A stretch of 27,500 bases of DNA from Sphaeroforma sirkka (lineage: Eukaryota; Opisthokonta; Ichthyosporea; Ichthyophonida). How positions within the stretch are numbered: the stretch's first letter is position 1; the number at the start of each line of letters is the position of its first letter. The position numbers were made by a program, and so were the translations under genes. Of the stretch, positions 1 to 13,911 are shown in pieces. The stretch is from positions 52,501 through 80,000 of the forward strand of contig LUCW03000190.1 of assembly GCA_001586965.3 (NCBI GenBank), read 5' to 3'. Under the pieces are notes generated by a model, which saw only the letters and a program-made list of their open reading frames with translations, was not told where the DNA came from and searched no databases.

Positions 1-420
1 CGGAGTGTATGCATATATACAAAACATGATGATGTTAGTAATATATACATATCTGCCATATAGACGATGTTAATGATATATACATATTTACCATAGATCT
101 GTTGTTATACAATGAAGTAGGGTAATATATACATACATACGCAATGCATGATGTCAGTAATGTGTACATATCTGCCATATATATGATACTAGTAATATAT
201 GCATTATACCATATATCTGTTGTTACAATTCAAGTAGGGTAATATATACATATATACAAATATTTGATGTTAGTAAAGCATCCATATTTGACATATATCT
301 GTTGTTATACTATGTAATAGAGTAACATGTGCATATTTCAGTAACGTATACATATAATATATTTGTTGTTATACAATAAACCAGGGTTATTCATACATGT
401 ATTACCTATATGTGATATAA
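1..420. repeat. AT-rich degenerate tandem repeat
   Basis: About three and a half degenerate units share the phrases gatgttagtaatatataca, catatctgccatatat, ctgttgttatacaat and gtagggtaatatataca. The last phrase recurs near 116 and 234, giving a spacing of about 118 bp; later units are shorter. No open frame of note. It looks like a local minisatellite cut by the left edge of the window. Confidence 0.7.
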
Positions 421-1927
421 TCGAGCAGGGCAATGTGTTCACATGAGATGTTTAGCAACTAAGTGGGGCGCTCGATATGTGGGTTATACCCAACTGGTAT
501 ACCTTCGTAGTACTAGTACATAGTACATATATGATATAGGTATAGTTTTAATTGTGGAAAGGGAAAGAAACGATGTCCTTAGTAAGACATTCTGATGTCC
601 GGAAAAGAACTTCTAATATTAATTTACATCGTATAAAGTATCATATTGAACAGAAATAGTATGTTGACCAAGTCTAGTAACAACGTCAGTGAAGATGCTT
701 GGCATGATAGTAACTTACATTGTTCCTCCCCGGATATAAATATCATATGCAAAATGTTGTTTATATAGATATATTACGTGTATGGCGAAGCATAGCAACG
801 TAGCGGTGGTTGGTAACTATATCACATCGATCACTTTACACCTGACTTTCTATTCACCAAATTGAGGATGTTGACTTGGTTGGTGTGGTATGGAGTAAAA
901 TGGAAACATCAATCTTAAAATGTTGAGAATGCAGGAAAGTAGTTGACTACTACAAATTCACTACTATATTAATATAGTCTTTATTACTATTTCATAGAGG
1001 GAACTTCGCTGTCAAAAGCGTAGTAAATTTTTAAATACATACCTTGCAAAGCTTGGTGAGAGCGCTTCAAACTAGGATTGATGCTATCAGGTTTACCCTT
1101 TCGTATATGTACTATTTATATGGTGTATGAAGAAGGCGTCATCTACCAGCATATCACTTATTCTTAAATATCGCACAGAATCAGAGAGTAGACAGTAAAA
1201 TATAGAATACGACACCAAACTCGACAGATTGTAACAGGACATTCGCTGCCAGGTAAGGCGACCCAGCAAAGGGGAAGGAAGTACAAACATGTATTATAAA
1301 AACGGACACTCCGAATGTGAGGAAGGTCCAGAACTTGCTTATACTCTAATTGCAATATTAAAAGTCAATTCAATAAACTAAATATACGACAGAAAGGCAC
1401 AATATTACGTATAAAAATGGCCTCGCAAATGTCCATACAGACGTATTCATACTAGCGGACTACTGCGAGTGCACAGAAAGCTCAGAAATTATTTAAAACA
1501 CTTTAAAAAAAATTAATCAACAAAATATACAACATGAAGGTACGATATTGTATATGCAAATGGTTGTGCAAAGGTCTCACAAACATACCCATGACAGCAG
1601 ATTACTCCGAATGTGTAGGAAGTTCGAAATCGTTTCACACTGAATCGACGAGAGACTATATGAATACACTGTTTATTACGTGCACAGCAAGATTTGTCTC
1701 ACACCAAGGCTCTCATTCTGAGTCCTATCGGAAAAGTAGACAAAGTGAGATCAGAGGTAAGGTATGGCACGTCATCATCTGATATACTACAAGTGTCTTT
1801 TTCACGATTAATTAACGGATATATACAAATTTATATGCAACCATTCTAAGCAAAAGATCCGTACAATACGCGTTTCTGATAAAAACAGCCAGGACTATGA
1901 ATAATTCCAGACAAACCATAACCTGAA
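421..1927. other. Non-coding stretch, nothing recognised
   Basis: AT-rich single-copy sequence. Only short frames of fewer than about 85 codons occur, none with a recognisable domain or a plausible exon series. I see no tRNA, rRNA or clear transposon end. Confidence 0.5.
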
Positions 1928-2032
1928 GAATAAATATATATGAATACACATACGAACACACACACACACACACACAAACATACATACATACACACACAGA
2001 GACACACAGACACATAGACACACATAATTATA

Positions 2033-2129
<97 letters not shown>

Positions 2130-2192
2130 TATACATATACACATATATGCACATGCATATATGTAATATATATATATATATATATATACATA

Positions 2193-2237
<45 letters not shown>

Positions 2238-2304
2238 TAATATATATATATATACATATACATAGCATATATATATATATATGCATATATGCATATTATA
2301 TATA

Positions 2305-2402
<98 letters not shown>

Positions 2403-2480
2403 CTCAACACACACACATCACACATGGATACAGACAGAAACATGGTTCAATGATCGATACATAGATAGATAGATCGATAC

Positions 2481-2517
<37 letters not shown>

Positions 2518-2725
2518 ACACACACAATACACATGCACGCACATCACACAATCACACATATATATATATATATATATAAACAGTACATAAATATATATAA
2601 ACAATCCTAGTTATATACATCGATACATACACAGAGATACACATACATGATACATACATAGATACACATAAAAAGACATTGAGAAAACACAACACATATA
2701 CACACACGCACATACATACACACAG

Positions 2726-2757
<32 letters not shown>

Positions 2758-2782
2758 TTATATATTTATAAAATTATTACAT

Positions 2783-2855
<73 letters not shown>

Positions 2856-3052
2856 AAGATAGTTAGATACACATGGATACATACATAGATGCATACATAA
2901 ATACATTCCATGATACATGGATGCGCGCAAAAAAATCGAACACACGTCACACACGCACACGCATCATCAAACATATATATATATATGCATGTATATATAT
3001 ATATATATATATATACATGCACACGCACACACATCATCACATATATATATAC

Positions 3053-3131
<79 letters not shown>

Positions 3132-3234
3132 GTATATGCACATCTAGATGGACACGCACACATCATCATCATCATCATCATATATACATATATATATATA
3201 TATATATATCTATATATACATATATTAGATATTA

Positions 3235-3331
<97 letters not shown>

Positions 3332-3345
3332 GTATGTTTTGTGTG
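1928..3345. repeat. Large TA/CA compound microsatellite block
   Basis: Long pure (TA)n tracts, for example about 2039-2122, 2300-2360, 2791-2852 and 3237-3330, alternate with (CA)n-rich and (CATA)n tracts and a short (ATC)n run near 3161-3181. Long open frames on both strands here translate only to Tyr-Ile and Cys-Val runs and are artefacts of the repeat. Such tracts are difficult to assemble, so the true length may differ. Confidence 0.95.
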
Positions 3346-4239
3346 TATTTCTCAGATGCATATACCTGTGGGTGCACGCGAAGTCGCATACATAAGCCAA
3401 TTCGTTGGTCAAAGGTTACTGTTAATTTTAGGGCATCCGTCGCTACTTGTTGCATCGATCGCTACTTAGTATGTCTACTTATAGATGACAGCTACCCAAA
3501 CCGCATGCACTCAAGATGTCTCTATCTTTGTACAGACGACCAATCCTCCAATACAACTTCTTGTTTACTGTACAAGCTATCCTGAATGAACCGTTTAGCC
3601 GTGTTGCAACTACAGTACTACTGGTTAGCAAGTAAATGACCACTGTTTCGTGTGACTAACCACGCAAATGTTCAAAATATGGCACACGTAAGTACATAAA
3701 TATGCATATTGTGATGAAGGATAAATACCAAAAAAAGCTAATGAGAGTCCTCAGTCCCAGTACCGATAAGGGATTCTACTCCACTGAAGCCCGCCAAAAC
3801 AGACCAGGCGAGTTGGCAGCGGGCAGTTCCGATTCTCGAGCCACCAGTCCACCACGGTACAACCTGTAGTGTACCCAACAATAGTATATAAATTGTGTAT
3901 TGTGCAATATGTGCACAATAAATATAGATCCATAGATATGTAGCTACACGTAACACGGGTACTGTAATACTTATATTTATGTGCTGCGTGTTTCTCACAG
4001 TACGCTAACTTTCGTCTTTTGTTGTTCACTTATACTGGAGCTACCTGTGGCTATACTGTGCTAAGAATAAATCTGCGTTGTCGAAGGCATCACATATGTG
4101 AGCCATTTAGATATCTATAGCTATTACGTGCTGAATATAGATCTGGTAGCTGACCTTACCACGTGAATGCACATGAGTAGTTGAGTGCAACTGGCCTGCA
4201 ATAAGTGGACGATAGGAACAACCTTCACGTTCCTATAAG
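3346..4239. other. Non-coding upstream region of EXO1 with one hairpin
   Basis: No recognised gene. A 9-bp inverted repeat (TATTGTGCA at 3898-3906 with TGCACAATA at 3912-3920, loop of 5) is followed at once by AATAAA-type sequence. It could be the 3' end of an unseen transcript or chance. The minus-strand frames of about 90 codons here have no recognisable domain. Confidence 0.4.
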
Positions 4240-4247
4240 TATATAAG
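4240..4247 (+). promoter_or_regulatory. Possible TATA-like element of EXO1
   Basis: TATATAAG lies 27 bases before the proposed EXO1 start codon, within an AT-rich region where such strings are common. The 5' untranslated leader would then be very short or absent. Weak, position-based call. Confidence 0.2.
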
Positions 4248-4273
4248 TGTTTACCGAGTAGATCTAACTCATT

Positions 4274-4286
4274 ATGGGTATATCAG
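4274..4286 (+). CDS. EXO1: EXO1 coding exon 1 (13 nt, Met-Gly-Ile-Ser)
   Basis: ATGGGTATATCAG followed by the donor GTATGT. It ends in phase 1, the phase exon 2 needs. Joining gives [19 protein letters not shown], which puts the first catalytic Asp at residue 30, exactly as in human EXO1, with P16, Y22, K23 and G24 also conserved. The usual GLL after MGI is replaced by E-L-H. The only other ATGGG before exon 2 is at 4376. Confidence 0.65.
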
Positions 4287-7200
4287 GTATGTTCGGAGAC
4301 TAATGCATTTATGTATTGATATCGCAATTTGACACGTTTAGAATTGGAAATAGTGAGAGAATTGGTGGGTTTGTCATGGGTATTTCAGGTTTATCTTCAG
4401 CGTTTTGTGTTCTTGATACGAAGATACCACGAGTATCGCTATGTATAGTATGGCTATTGAGCATATGCTGTGAGAAGTTCTAGTCCATGTTGTATTTTAA
4501 TAGCTGGTATGGATGTTATGGATAGATACAGCTGTATTCCGACGGTTTCTAATTTACATATAGACACGAATAGAACTGACTTTTAGTTCCTTAACTGCTG
4601 GTGGGTGTAGGAATGCACATGAAAAAGCACAACTGCCTATATTCCGGCGTCTTTATTATTCATATGGATTGTTCCAAGATGATCCATATTCATCTCGTAC
4701 GTGAATATCGGGTCACTCCCGTGATTTTAATTGTCTACTGTAACCTTCTTTTTATAGCCAAAATATTTAATATGTATACTCAACATACACATCTCATGTA
4801 TACTATCTATAGATATACGACACATGATTTATAAGTACTACAGGTGCTTATTGTTGGCTTTAAAATGGCAAGTAGTTCGGACACACGCTTTCAACACGAC
4901 ACTCATATGGCATGTGGAGAGACTTTTCTCGCCAGTCAGGATTAGTCTGTATCTGTATCTACACGTACACCATACTGAAGAGTAATTGTAGGACAAATTG
5001 TCTCTCCATACCTTCCCACAGAGTGAGTAATTGTCTCTCCATACCTTCCCACAGAGTGAGTAGTTTGAGCTCAATGCGTCATACATCCGACTCGTTTGTT
5101 GTATAATCGATAGCTCGCGCTTCACAAATATTTTCATACGGCACCAAATCTTATGAAGTGAACAGAATCGGTGGCAAAGTGTACAAGATAATGATACGAC
5201 GCTCATAGTCAACTGTCGGATATATCGTTCTTAGTTCTAAATACAGAATAGGTTATATCTCAGGAATGTCGAACAAGGTCAGTGGGATAGGAAGTACTCA
5301 GGGAAGTCAAATTCGTTCAATCCAAGAGTATATTGTTATCGATGTTTAATAAGCTATATGGCAGCCGGATTGTACTACACACATTATAAGCCAAAAATGC
5401 CGTACGACACCACTGTACATGAAATAAATTACCGTAAACACAAGCAGTAGACACACTAAAATTCATACAGATCGATCGGTAGTATACAAGCTATATCGAA
5501 GTGGCATTGTACGACGCAAAAGTCTTACAAAGTCACTGATATCGATATATTTCGCAGGGAACAAGCCATTCACACGGCAGCCTACAGGTCAATATTCAGT
5601 ATCCATGTTATATAGAAGTGACCTATAAGGCATGTGTGCTGAACTCGTTTCATCTATACGTAGTATGTCCACGACATGGTGAATCCTCAGGACTCAATTA
5701 AGTATTCACAACATATGGAGGATCCTACTGAAAGCACAGGCGACCGTATACTTGACAAAGAAAGAGCGTACAACATGTACGACAGGTCATACGACATTTT
5801 TTTCATGGCAATAGGTTGCTAATCCAACTGGTTTAGTGATCTAAAATAGGGAACATGTTGAGATAGACAAAGTTGAGCGCGAATGCTCTACAATGCCAGC
5901 CATTCAAATCTAATTGCCCAGATTTTTTTGTCAGTGTTACTGCGTTTCTCTACAGATGTGTCTGTTGACGTACGAAGTTGCACTCATTACATACTGATTT
6001 AAATGCAATTGTGATATCCATACATGAATACCAATCACTATATCCTTACATATTTACTATTAATATATACCGAATGAAAACAATTGTGATATCCATACAT
6101 GGATCCAATCACCATATTTTTACATATACAATTGAAGTATACAATTGTGATATCCGTGGATGAATACAATCACTCTATCCTTGCAAAAGTGCGATTACTA
6201 TATCCTTAAATAGATACAATTATGGATATCCATACATGAAGACAACTACTATATCCTTTAATAATACGATTGCCATATCGTTACATAAATACATTTGTGA
6301 TATTCGTACATGAACACAATCACTGTATCCTTTCATAAGTGTCAAGCACTTACTATACCCTTCCATAACTACAATTATGATATTCATACATGAATAAAAT
6401 CACCATATCCTTACATATATAGATTAATTTGTCATGAGAGGAATACAATTTTGATATCCATACACGAATACAAACACTGCGTCCTTACATAAATATATCT
6501 ATTATATCCTTACATAAATACAATTGAGATGCCTGTACATTAATACAAATGCTATAGCCAATTTGATGCGGTAAACACAGCTGAGAGTGCCGCGGAAGTA
6601 TGAAATCTTTTGGAATGCAGAAGCAGATTTATATATCTCGAGAGAGGAACGGTGAAAATGAATTCCGTAGCATAGTCTCAGTCGCTTCGTTGACTGTGAC
6701 ACGCACAGAATAACCAAACACCTGGATTCTGCGAAGCCGCACACATATGTAACATAAGTGTACAAGGAAGAGTATGACTGTACAGATAACAACTATAAGT
6801 AGACTGTCATGCGCATTCTTACCTCGCACAGTACATATGCGTGAGCAGATATCTATGCCTACCTTGGCAAAGTCAATAATAGCTTATCTCAAGAATCCGT
6901 CTGTAAATATTTGCCCCCGTTTTTCATACATACACAGAATTGCACAAACACCTGGAGGCTTGCAAAGTACCGGTGAACGTAGCCATTTACAAGGGCGAAA
7001 GCGTCGGCGTGGACATCAGTCTGTGGATGTACAAGGGGCTTTATGGTTGCTGCAATCAATTACTGCACGACAAGCATACAGATAGGTATGTATACATGTG
7101 TGGTTGTGGTTGTGTATACTCTATTCACTGCTGGGCAAACTGACGTGTGTCGTCACACTTGGCCTACCCAGTCCCTGTATCAATACTCTTGCAATGGTTC

Positions 7201-8759
7201 GAACACTGACCTATGTGTACATTACTGTGCAAAGCGTGTGGCTCTGCTACTTTGAAAGGCTATCAGCTGTATTTCTCACGCATATGATGGGAGGCTTTAA
7301 AGATTCTATATACGCTCTCACACCTACAGGTATGCCTACCACTGTACAAAGCATGTCGACCTTTCTTTTATATGTCAAACAGTGAGATTGAATATTACTT
7401 TGTTTATTTTTCTCCCTACAGATGTACTTATTACTGTGCATAGCGTGTCGCCCTGGTTCTTTCAAATAACATCAAATTAGTTTTGGTAAAGACATGCAGC
7501 GAGATTTTATGTCGTTACGTTATGTTTATTTTCTTCACTGCCGATATATTCACTACTGTGCAAAGCGTGTCGATCTGCTTCTTCTTTCTAATATTATTAC
7601 ACTATTAAAAGTATTGAACTACTACAGGTATATACAAGTATATTATATACTAGTATGTTTATTTTCCCTCCTACAGATATATTCATTTCTCTGCAAAGCG
7701 CGTCGATCTGCTTCTTCTTTCTAATATTTCTACAGTATTAAAAGTATTAAACTACTACAGGTATATACAAATATATTATATACTAGTATGTTTATTTTCC
7801 TTCCTACAGATATATCCATTACTCTGCAAAGCGCGTCGATCTGCTTCCTTTCACTATATTATTAAACTATTGATGGCATTACACTACTAAAGGCATATAC
7901 AGCGAGATTGAATACCATCATGGTTGTTTTCTCCCTACAGACTGTTTATTACTGTACAAAGCGTGTCGATATATCATTTTATTAAGCTATTAAATACACG
8001 AAATTACTATAGGCATATACAGTGAGATTGAATACCATCGCGTTTGATTTCCGCCCTACAGATATATTCATTACTGTGCAAAGCGTGTTGACCTACTTCT
8101 GTCGAAGGGGGTGACACCTGTCATTGTTTTCGATGGCAGACCTTTACCTGCCAAAAGCCGTGTGCACGAGGAGAGGCGAAAGTGAGTGCTGTATTATGGT
8201 AACATCGGACCTGTGCGAGGGTTTGCACAGAACCTTTGAGTATATTGATGTACATTTTATTATTCTTTCGTTTCACGTGTGCACATACAAGCATGTACGT
8301 ACAAGTGTAGAATTGGCTTTTAAAGCGTGTCAACGAAGGGAGACTAAAGTGAGTGCTATATCTGAAGTATCATCAAGTTATTCGGTGTTTTTGTTTTTGT
8401 TTTATCTGCATGTCTATGCAATGATACACACATGCATATGTGTACATACACTGCAAGTGAAGAATTGGTATACAAAGCGTGCCCACAAGAGAGGCGAAGG
8501 TGAGCGTTTTTCCTGGTTTTACTTGTCTCATGCAATCATTTTGTATTGAATGATGTGTATATTAAAGTACAAATTTCACTGAAATTATTGTACAATTGTA
8601 TACACATGCATATACATGCATATGTAGAATTGTGTCAACGAGCGTGAGAATGAGGAGAGCCGAAAATGAATGCTGTCTCTAGTATTACCAGACTGATTCG
8701 AGGATTTGTATCAACTTGTGTGCATACTTAGTTGCATATATCTTCACATCCGTTGCATG

Positions 8760-8840
<81 letters not shown>

Positions 8841-11800
8841 ATATATATATATATATATATGTATGTGTATGCATGTGTGAAATACAGTACATGCATATGT
8901 TACATATCACGTTTTATAGCAGTCGTGCAACTTCCTCCCCGTTATATATTTAATACAAACATTGTTATAAATTTACAACTACCAGTTCTCATCTCGATGC
9001 TGTATTGAGGAAAGCTGTGAGTAAGCGTAGCAAGATGTTAAGACTTCATGTCAAGTAATGCGCACGATATGAGGTCTTAGTAATCACAAAATAAAATCAT
9101 CTTGGCATAGGAGCTTTAGAAAACGGCGAAAGCAATCCACACATAGACTCACATATGGTACATATGCATGTATAATTGCATACATATGATATGCACATAA
9201 ATATGTATGTGTGTGTATGTACAGTCATTCATACATATGATAAACTCGATGTATTGCTAAGTCGTATCCGGCAATGTGACAAGTTAGATAAGTCAAGCTG
9301 GGCCTTACAGAGACATCAATACGACACAATACACAGTATTTGTTCGATATGTGATGGTAGATTTACGCAAAAATTACACTGAAATCATAGTACATATCAC
9401 ACAATGTTAACAGACGGAGGTTGGAGAGCAAAGCAAAGGCACGGAAAATGATGGATAACGGGGATATTCATGGGGCTCTGGAGGTATGCCAATAGCATGC
9501 GATGTCCTTGCTTGACTTGCATGTGGCTTAAGGGGGTTGAGCACAAAGTTGCTTGCTCGTGATCATGTATGGTGTGGATTTTTCTGTGTTGAGGAATGTA
9601 TATATGTGTTGATCACTTCGTTCGTTTGCTCGTGACCATGTATAGGTCTGTAATCGCTTGAGTTGAGTAGTGTATATGCGTGTTGAGCACTTGGTTTGTT
9701 TGCTCGTTATCATGTATTAGTGTGTAATTATTTGAGTCGAGTAGTGTATATATGTGCTGTACATACTGCGTTTGTTTGCTCGTGATCATGTATAGGTGTG
9801 TAGTTGCTTGTGTTGTGTAACGTATATATGTGTTGAGCGCTTAGTTTGTTTGCACGTGATGATGTATATTGTGTATTTACTTGAGTTATGTAGCTTATTT
9901 GTGTGTTGAGCACTTTGTTGTTTGCTCGATCATATTTAGGTCTGTATCTGCGTTAGTAGAGTAGCGTATATAAGTATGCGTGTGAATATCCCACACATGG
10001 CACTTAGCTCCTGTATGTAGTGCATGAACCTTAGGCGTGGTTGTAACATGCGTGTGTGACTATGTGGGTATCTATGCGTGCTACCTGATGTTCTGCAACA
10101 CCTGTGGAAAATCTGTTACATCGACTCTTGTGTGAATAAGTGTGGTGGGCTATATAGACCGTTAAAGTATCCATGAGCATCGTCCACTTAGCACTATCAT
10201 GTCTATTCTATTCTCTGACTCATTTTTCGTCATTCGATGTTGTTCACTCTGCATGGCCACATGACTATCACAGACATTCAAGAAAAGCCTCACTGTCTCC
10301 AATGACATGGCACGAGCCGTACACAAGGTATGTGTATATGGCAGCCTGTACTGAGCATTTATCGGTCTAAATATTGACGTGTCGAGAAAAAGGCTTGCAG
10401 TACATCGTCGCCCCTTACAAAACCATTGCACGACCAACCTTGTCCAATAACCGAGCTTTACTTACCACTTTCCACACTAATACGTTTATTTGTATTTTTT
10501 TATAACTTCACCTCCTCAAATACACACCAATGTGCGCCTATGTATTGTGTACTGATAACCACGTGCTCTCTCTGATATGCACAGATGTGTCGAGAGAAAG
10601 GCGTGCAGTGTATCATCGCCCCATACGAAGCCGACGCACAATTGGCGTACTTGTACAAACGCAAGTACATCACCTCCGTCATCACAGAAGACAGCGATCT
10701 CATTCCCTTTGGAGTTAACAGAGTACGTTCCTGCAGTTTATACAGTGCATGCATTACGCATACGTATATATATGCAGTGCATATATTCACATGTACATAT
10801 GTTTGTGTACGTATGTACATGTGAACTTGCTTCCACGGTCTATCCAAGTTTACGAGCTTGTGCACTTTATGACCTCTGGAGACAATATAGTATGTTTGTG
10901 GTCTGTGTAAAGATCAATCTACATTCATGGCGAGGTTGGGTGTGCTCTGTACTCATGCACGTTAGCAACCTGATTTTTCAAACGGGTATGAATCTGATCG
11001 TGCATGTATACTACCATGCATCTGAGTATAGGAGTATGTTCGTAGTTGTAAAAGCACGTTAACTTATATTGTTTTATAAAATCTATCTGTTGTTGTTATT
11101 TATGCGGACACGTCTGTGAGCATTGTAGTATACTATGCCAGTGCCAGTATATCGCCCCCATCGTTGCAAATGACGGCGGTCACGTACTGCCGGAGTATAG
11201 TGTGTGTGATCTGGGTATAGATATATGATATTATGTTTATGATATTTAAATTCTACATATACATGATGTAAATATGTAATATGTGGTATATGATATACTT
11301 AGTATATATGATATATGATATATGATGTACCTGTATATATATATTATGGATATATGAAATATGTATAGATATCTGATATATGATATACGCTATATAAGTT
11401 TTTATATATGATATAAATATATGATATATGGTACATGACATACTTAGTATATATGATATATAGTATATGATGTACACCTATATAATATAGATATATGAGT
11501 TATGTGTAGATATAGGATAAATGGTATGTGATTTATATGATAAATATTCAATATTTGGTATGTGATATATATCATATATATGATAAGGATATATGAAAAT
11601 GTTTTAAATATACGAGCGATGTGTAAGCGTCATCTTACTTGTACTACCTACTCTTGCACCAAATAATGAATATGTTATGTGAGTAGAAATTATATATGTA
11701 TTGAATGTTGTCTACACTTATTGTTTTCAAAGCGATATATAACTTCGATCATATCTGTTCTTACATAGGATGATTCAAGTTGTTTTTACTCTATATTCGT

Positions 11801-13824
11801 GTATACATACATCTACTGGAAAGCTTTATACCCATATACACTATTATAGCCATGTGTTATAAAATATTGGTAAATTCCACAACTTTCTGTAAATATGTAC
11901 TACTGGAAATTTCATAACCAAAAAGATCTATTATAACACTGTGCTATAAAGTATCGGTATATTTTACACCTATTTGTACTCTTGTACTCTGTATATTAAA
12001 ATAGCTTATTCATTCATTTATACGTACACCTATTGAACCCATTTCATATCCATATATATCTACTACACCTTCGTGCTATAAATTATACGGTATATTGTTG
12101 ATGCCATTCAGTAACCATTTGTGTCCTTGACCTCAGCATACAGACTCTGACAAACCAAGACTACAAATTCTAAATCTTTAAAACCCTAAAACCCTATAGA
12201 TTCTGACGAAAATGGCAGATAACGGCGATGGCTATGAGTTCTGTGGCTCTCGACTGGTGGGCAATCGAGGTAAGAGTACAATTGCGAGTGCACCCTTACA
12301 GACAGGGAACCGTAAAATGTCTGGCAAAATAGTTCACATGTACATATAATATACACTACTCAATAACATCATCCGCTAAAGTGTAGCCAATGCTCAATAT
12401 ATACTACTCAATACACGCATCTGCTCAACTGTAACCAACACTCAATATACACGACTTGGTACACCCATCTGCTAAATGCAATCAATACTCAATATATATG
12501 GCTCGATACCCTCATCTGCTTAAGTGTAGCCAGTACTCAGTATACACTACTCAATACACTCATCTGTTGAAGTGTAGCCAATACTCAGTTAACACTACTC
12601 AATACACGCATCTACTGAAGTGTAGCCAGTACTGAATATACAGTACTCAATACACCCATCTGCTTAACTGTAACCAATACTCAATACACCCGTCTACTGA
12701 AGTGTAACCAATATTCAATATACGAGTATACAACTCATGCTGCATGGAAGCAGATGTGGCAGTACGTATGTTTAAGCATGCAGTTCACATGCACATATAA
12801 TATTCAGTACTCGGTTTACATTTATAAGTATCCACATCGGCGTATGTGTATTCAAGATACCCAAGTTCACCACTCTGACAGCACTGAAGCAGTTCTCTGT
12901 GTATTTTAACTGGACAGATTTTGGTAACTAAGTGGACTACCACTAGTGACGTGATTTTGTAACGAACCATATGTCTGTTAAGTTATATCCATCAAGGCAG
13001 TCTTGTGAGTAGAAGTTCATAAGACAGGCATGTGCAGTGAGCAGTGCTATTGCAAAAATCTCGATATGAACAGGTGGGAATAGGCGAAGTAGATGCTCAT
13101 GGATGTCTCACACACTTGCACCTTTAGCGCATGCAAACATTAGTAAAATGTAGGTGTGCTTTTTTTTCCATCCTTGACTGAATATGAAATCGTGTTCGTA
13201 AAGTAATGGGTGCTGTTGGTGTGTATGGTCATCTTTAACCCGATTTCATACCTAACTTTGGCTTTATTTTTCTGGTTTTTATCTCTATACTCCTCCCAAT
13301 CGATCGTCACTAGTCGATCCATATTCATCAAGCCCCTCTCACATTCGTCATCAAATTGTCCACACAGAATGTCTATTGTAGCTGTGTATAAAGCTATAAA
13401 TACATATTCGCATTTGTGTGCATAGTATATTAGAGTCTCTTGTATCGAAGATTAAATTGATTGGCATCATCATTGCAGATTTGAAGATCGAGTTGCGCGG
13501 ATGGACCTCGGGGCGTCTTTTGGAGCTCTGTGTGATGAGTGGTATGCTATGCCACACGACTCGCATGTGTAGACATTCGGGTACCACATGCACATGTACA
13601 TGCACAGACATATTCATAAACATATGTATATACATATATACATACGATACGCATAAGCATATGCATACGCATATACATACACGTACACATACACGCACAC
13701 ATACAGATACACATACACATGCACATGCACATGCACATGCACATGCACAATATACAATCATATGCACTTACATATACACATACCCATACATATACACATA
13801 CACATACACATACATATGCACATA

Positions 13825-13911
<87 letters not shown>

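Noticed and set aside
1812-3455. Several long overlapping frames on both strands (up to 182 codons)
   Set aside because: They translate only microsatellite DNA (Tyr-Ile, Cys-Val runs) and overlap one another on both strands; no domain or exon structure.
4838-5212. Minus-strand frame of 124 codons with a doubled 11-residue segment
   Set aside because: The doubling is just the exact 33-bp tandem duplication in EXO1 intron 1; no recognisable protein.
9532-9975. Regular repeats that could suggest a CRISPR array
   Set aside because: Whole units are repeated with diverged, non-unique spacers, in a eukaryotic intron; it is a minisatellite.
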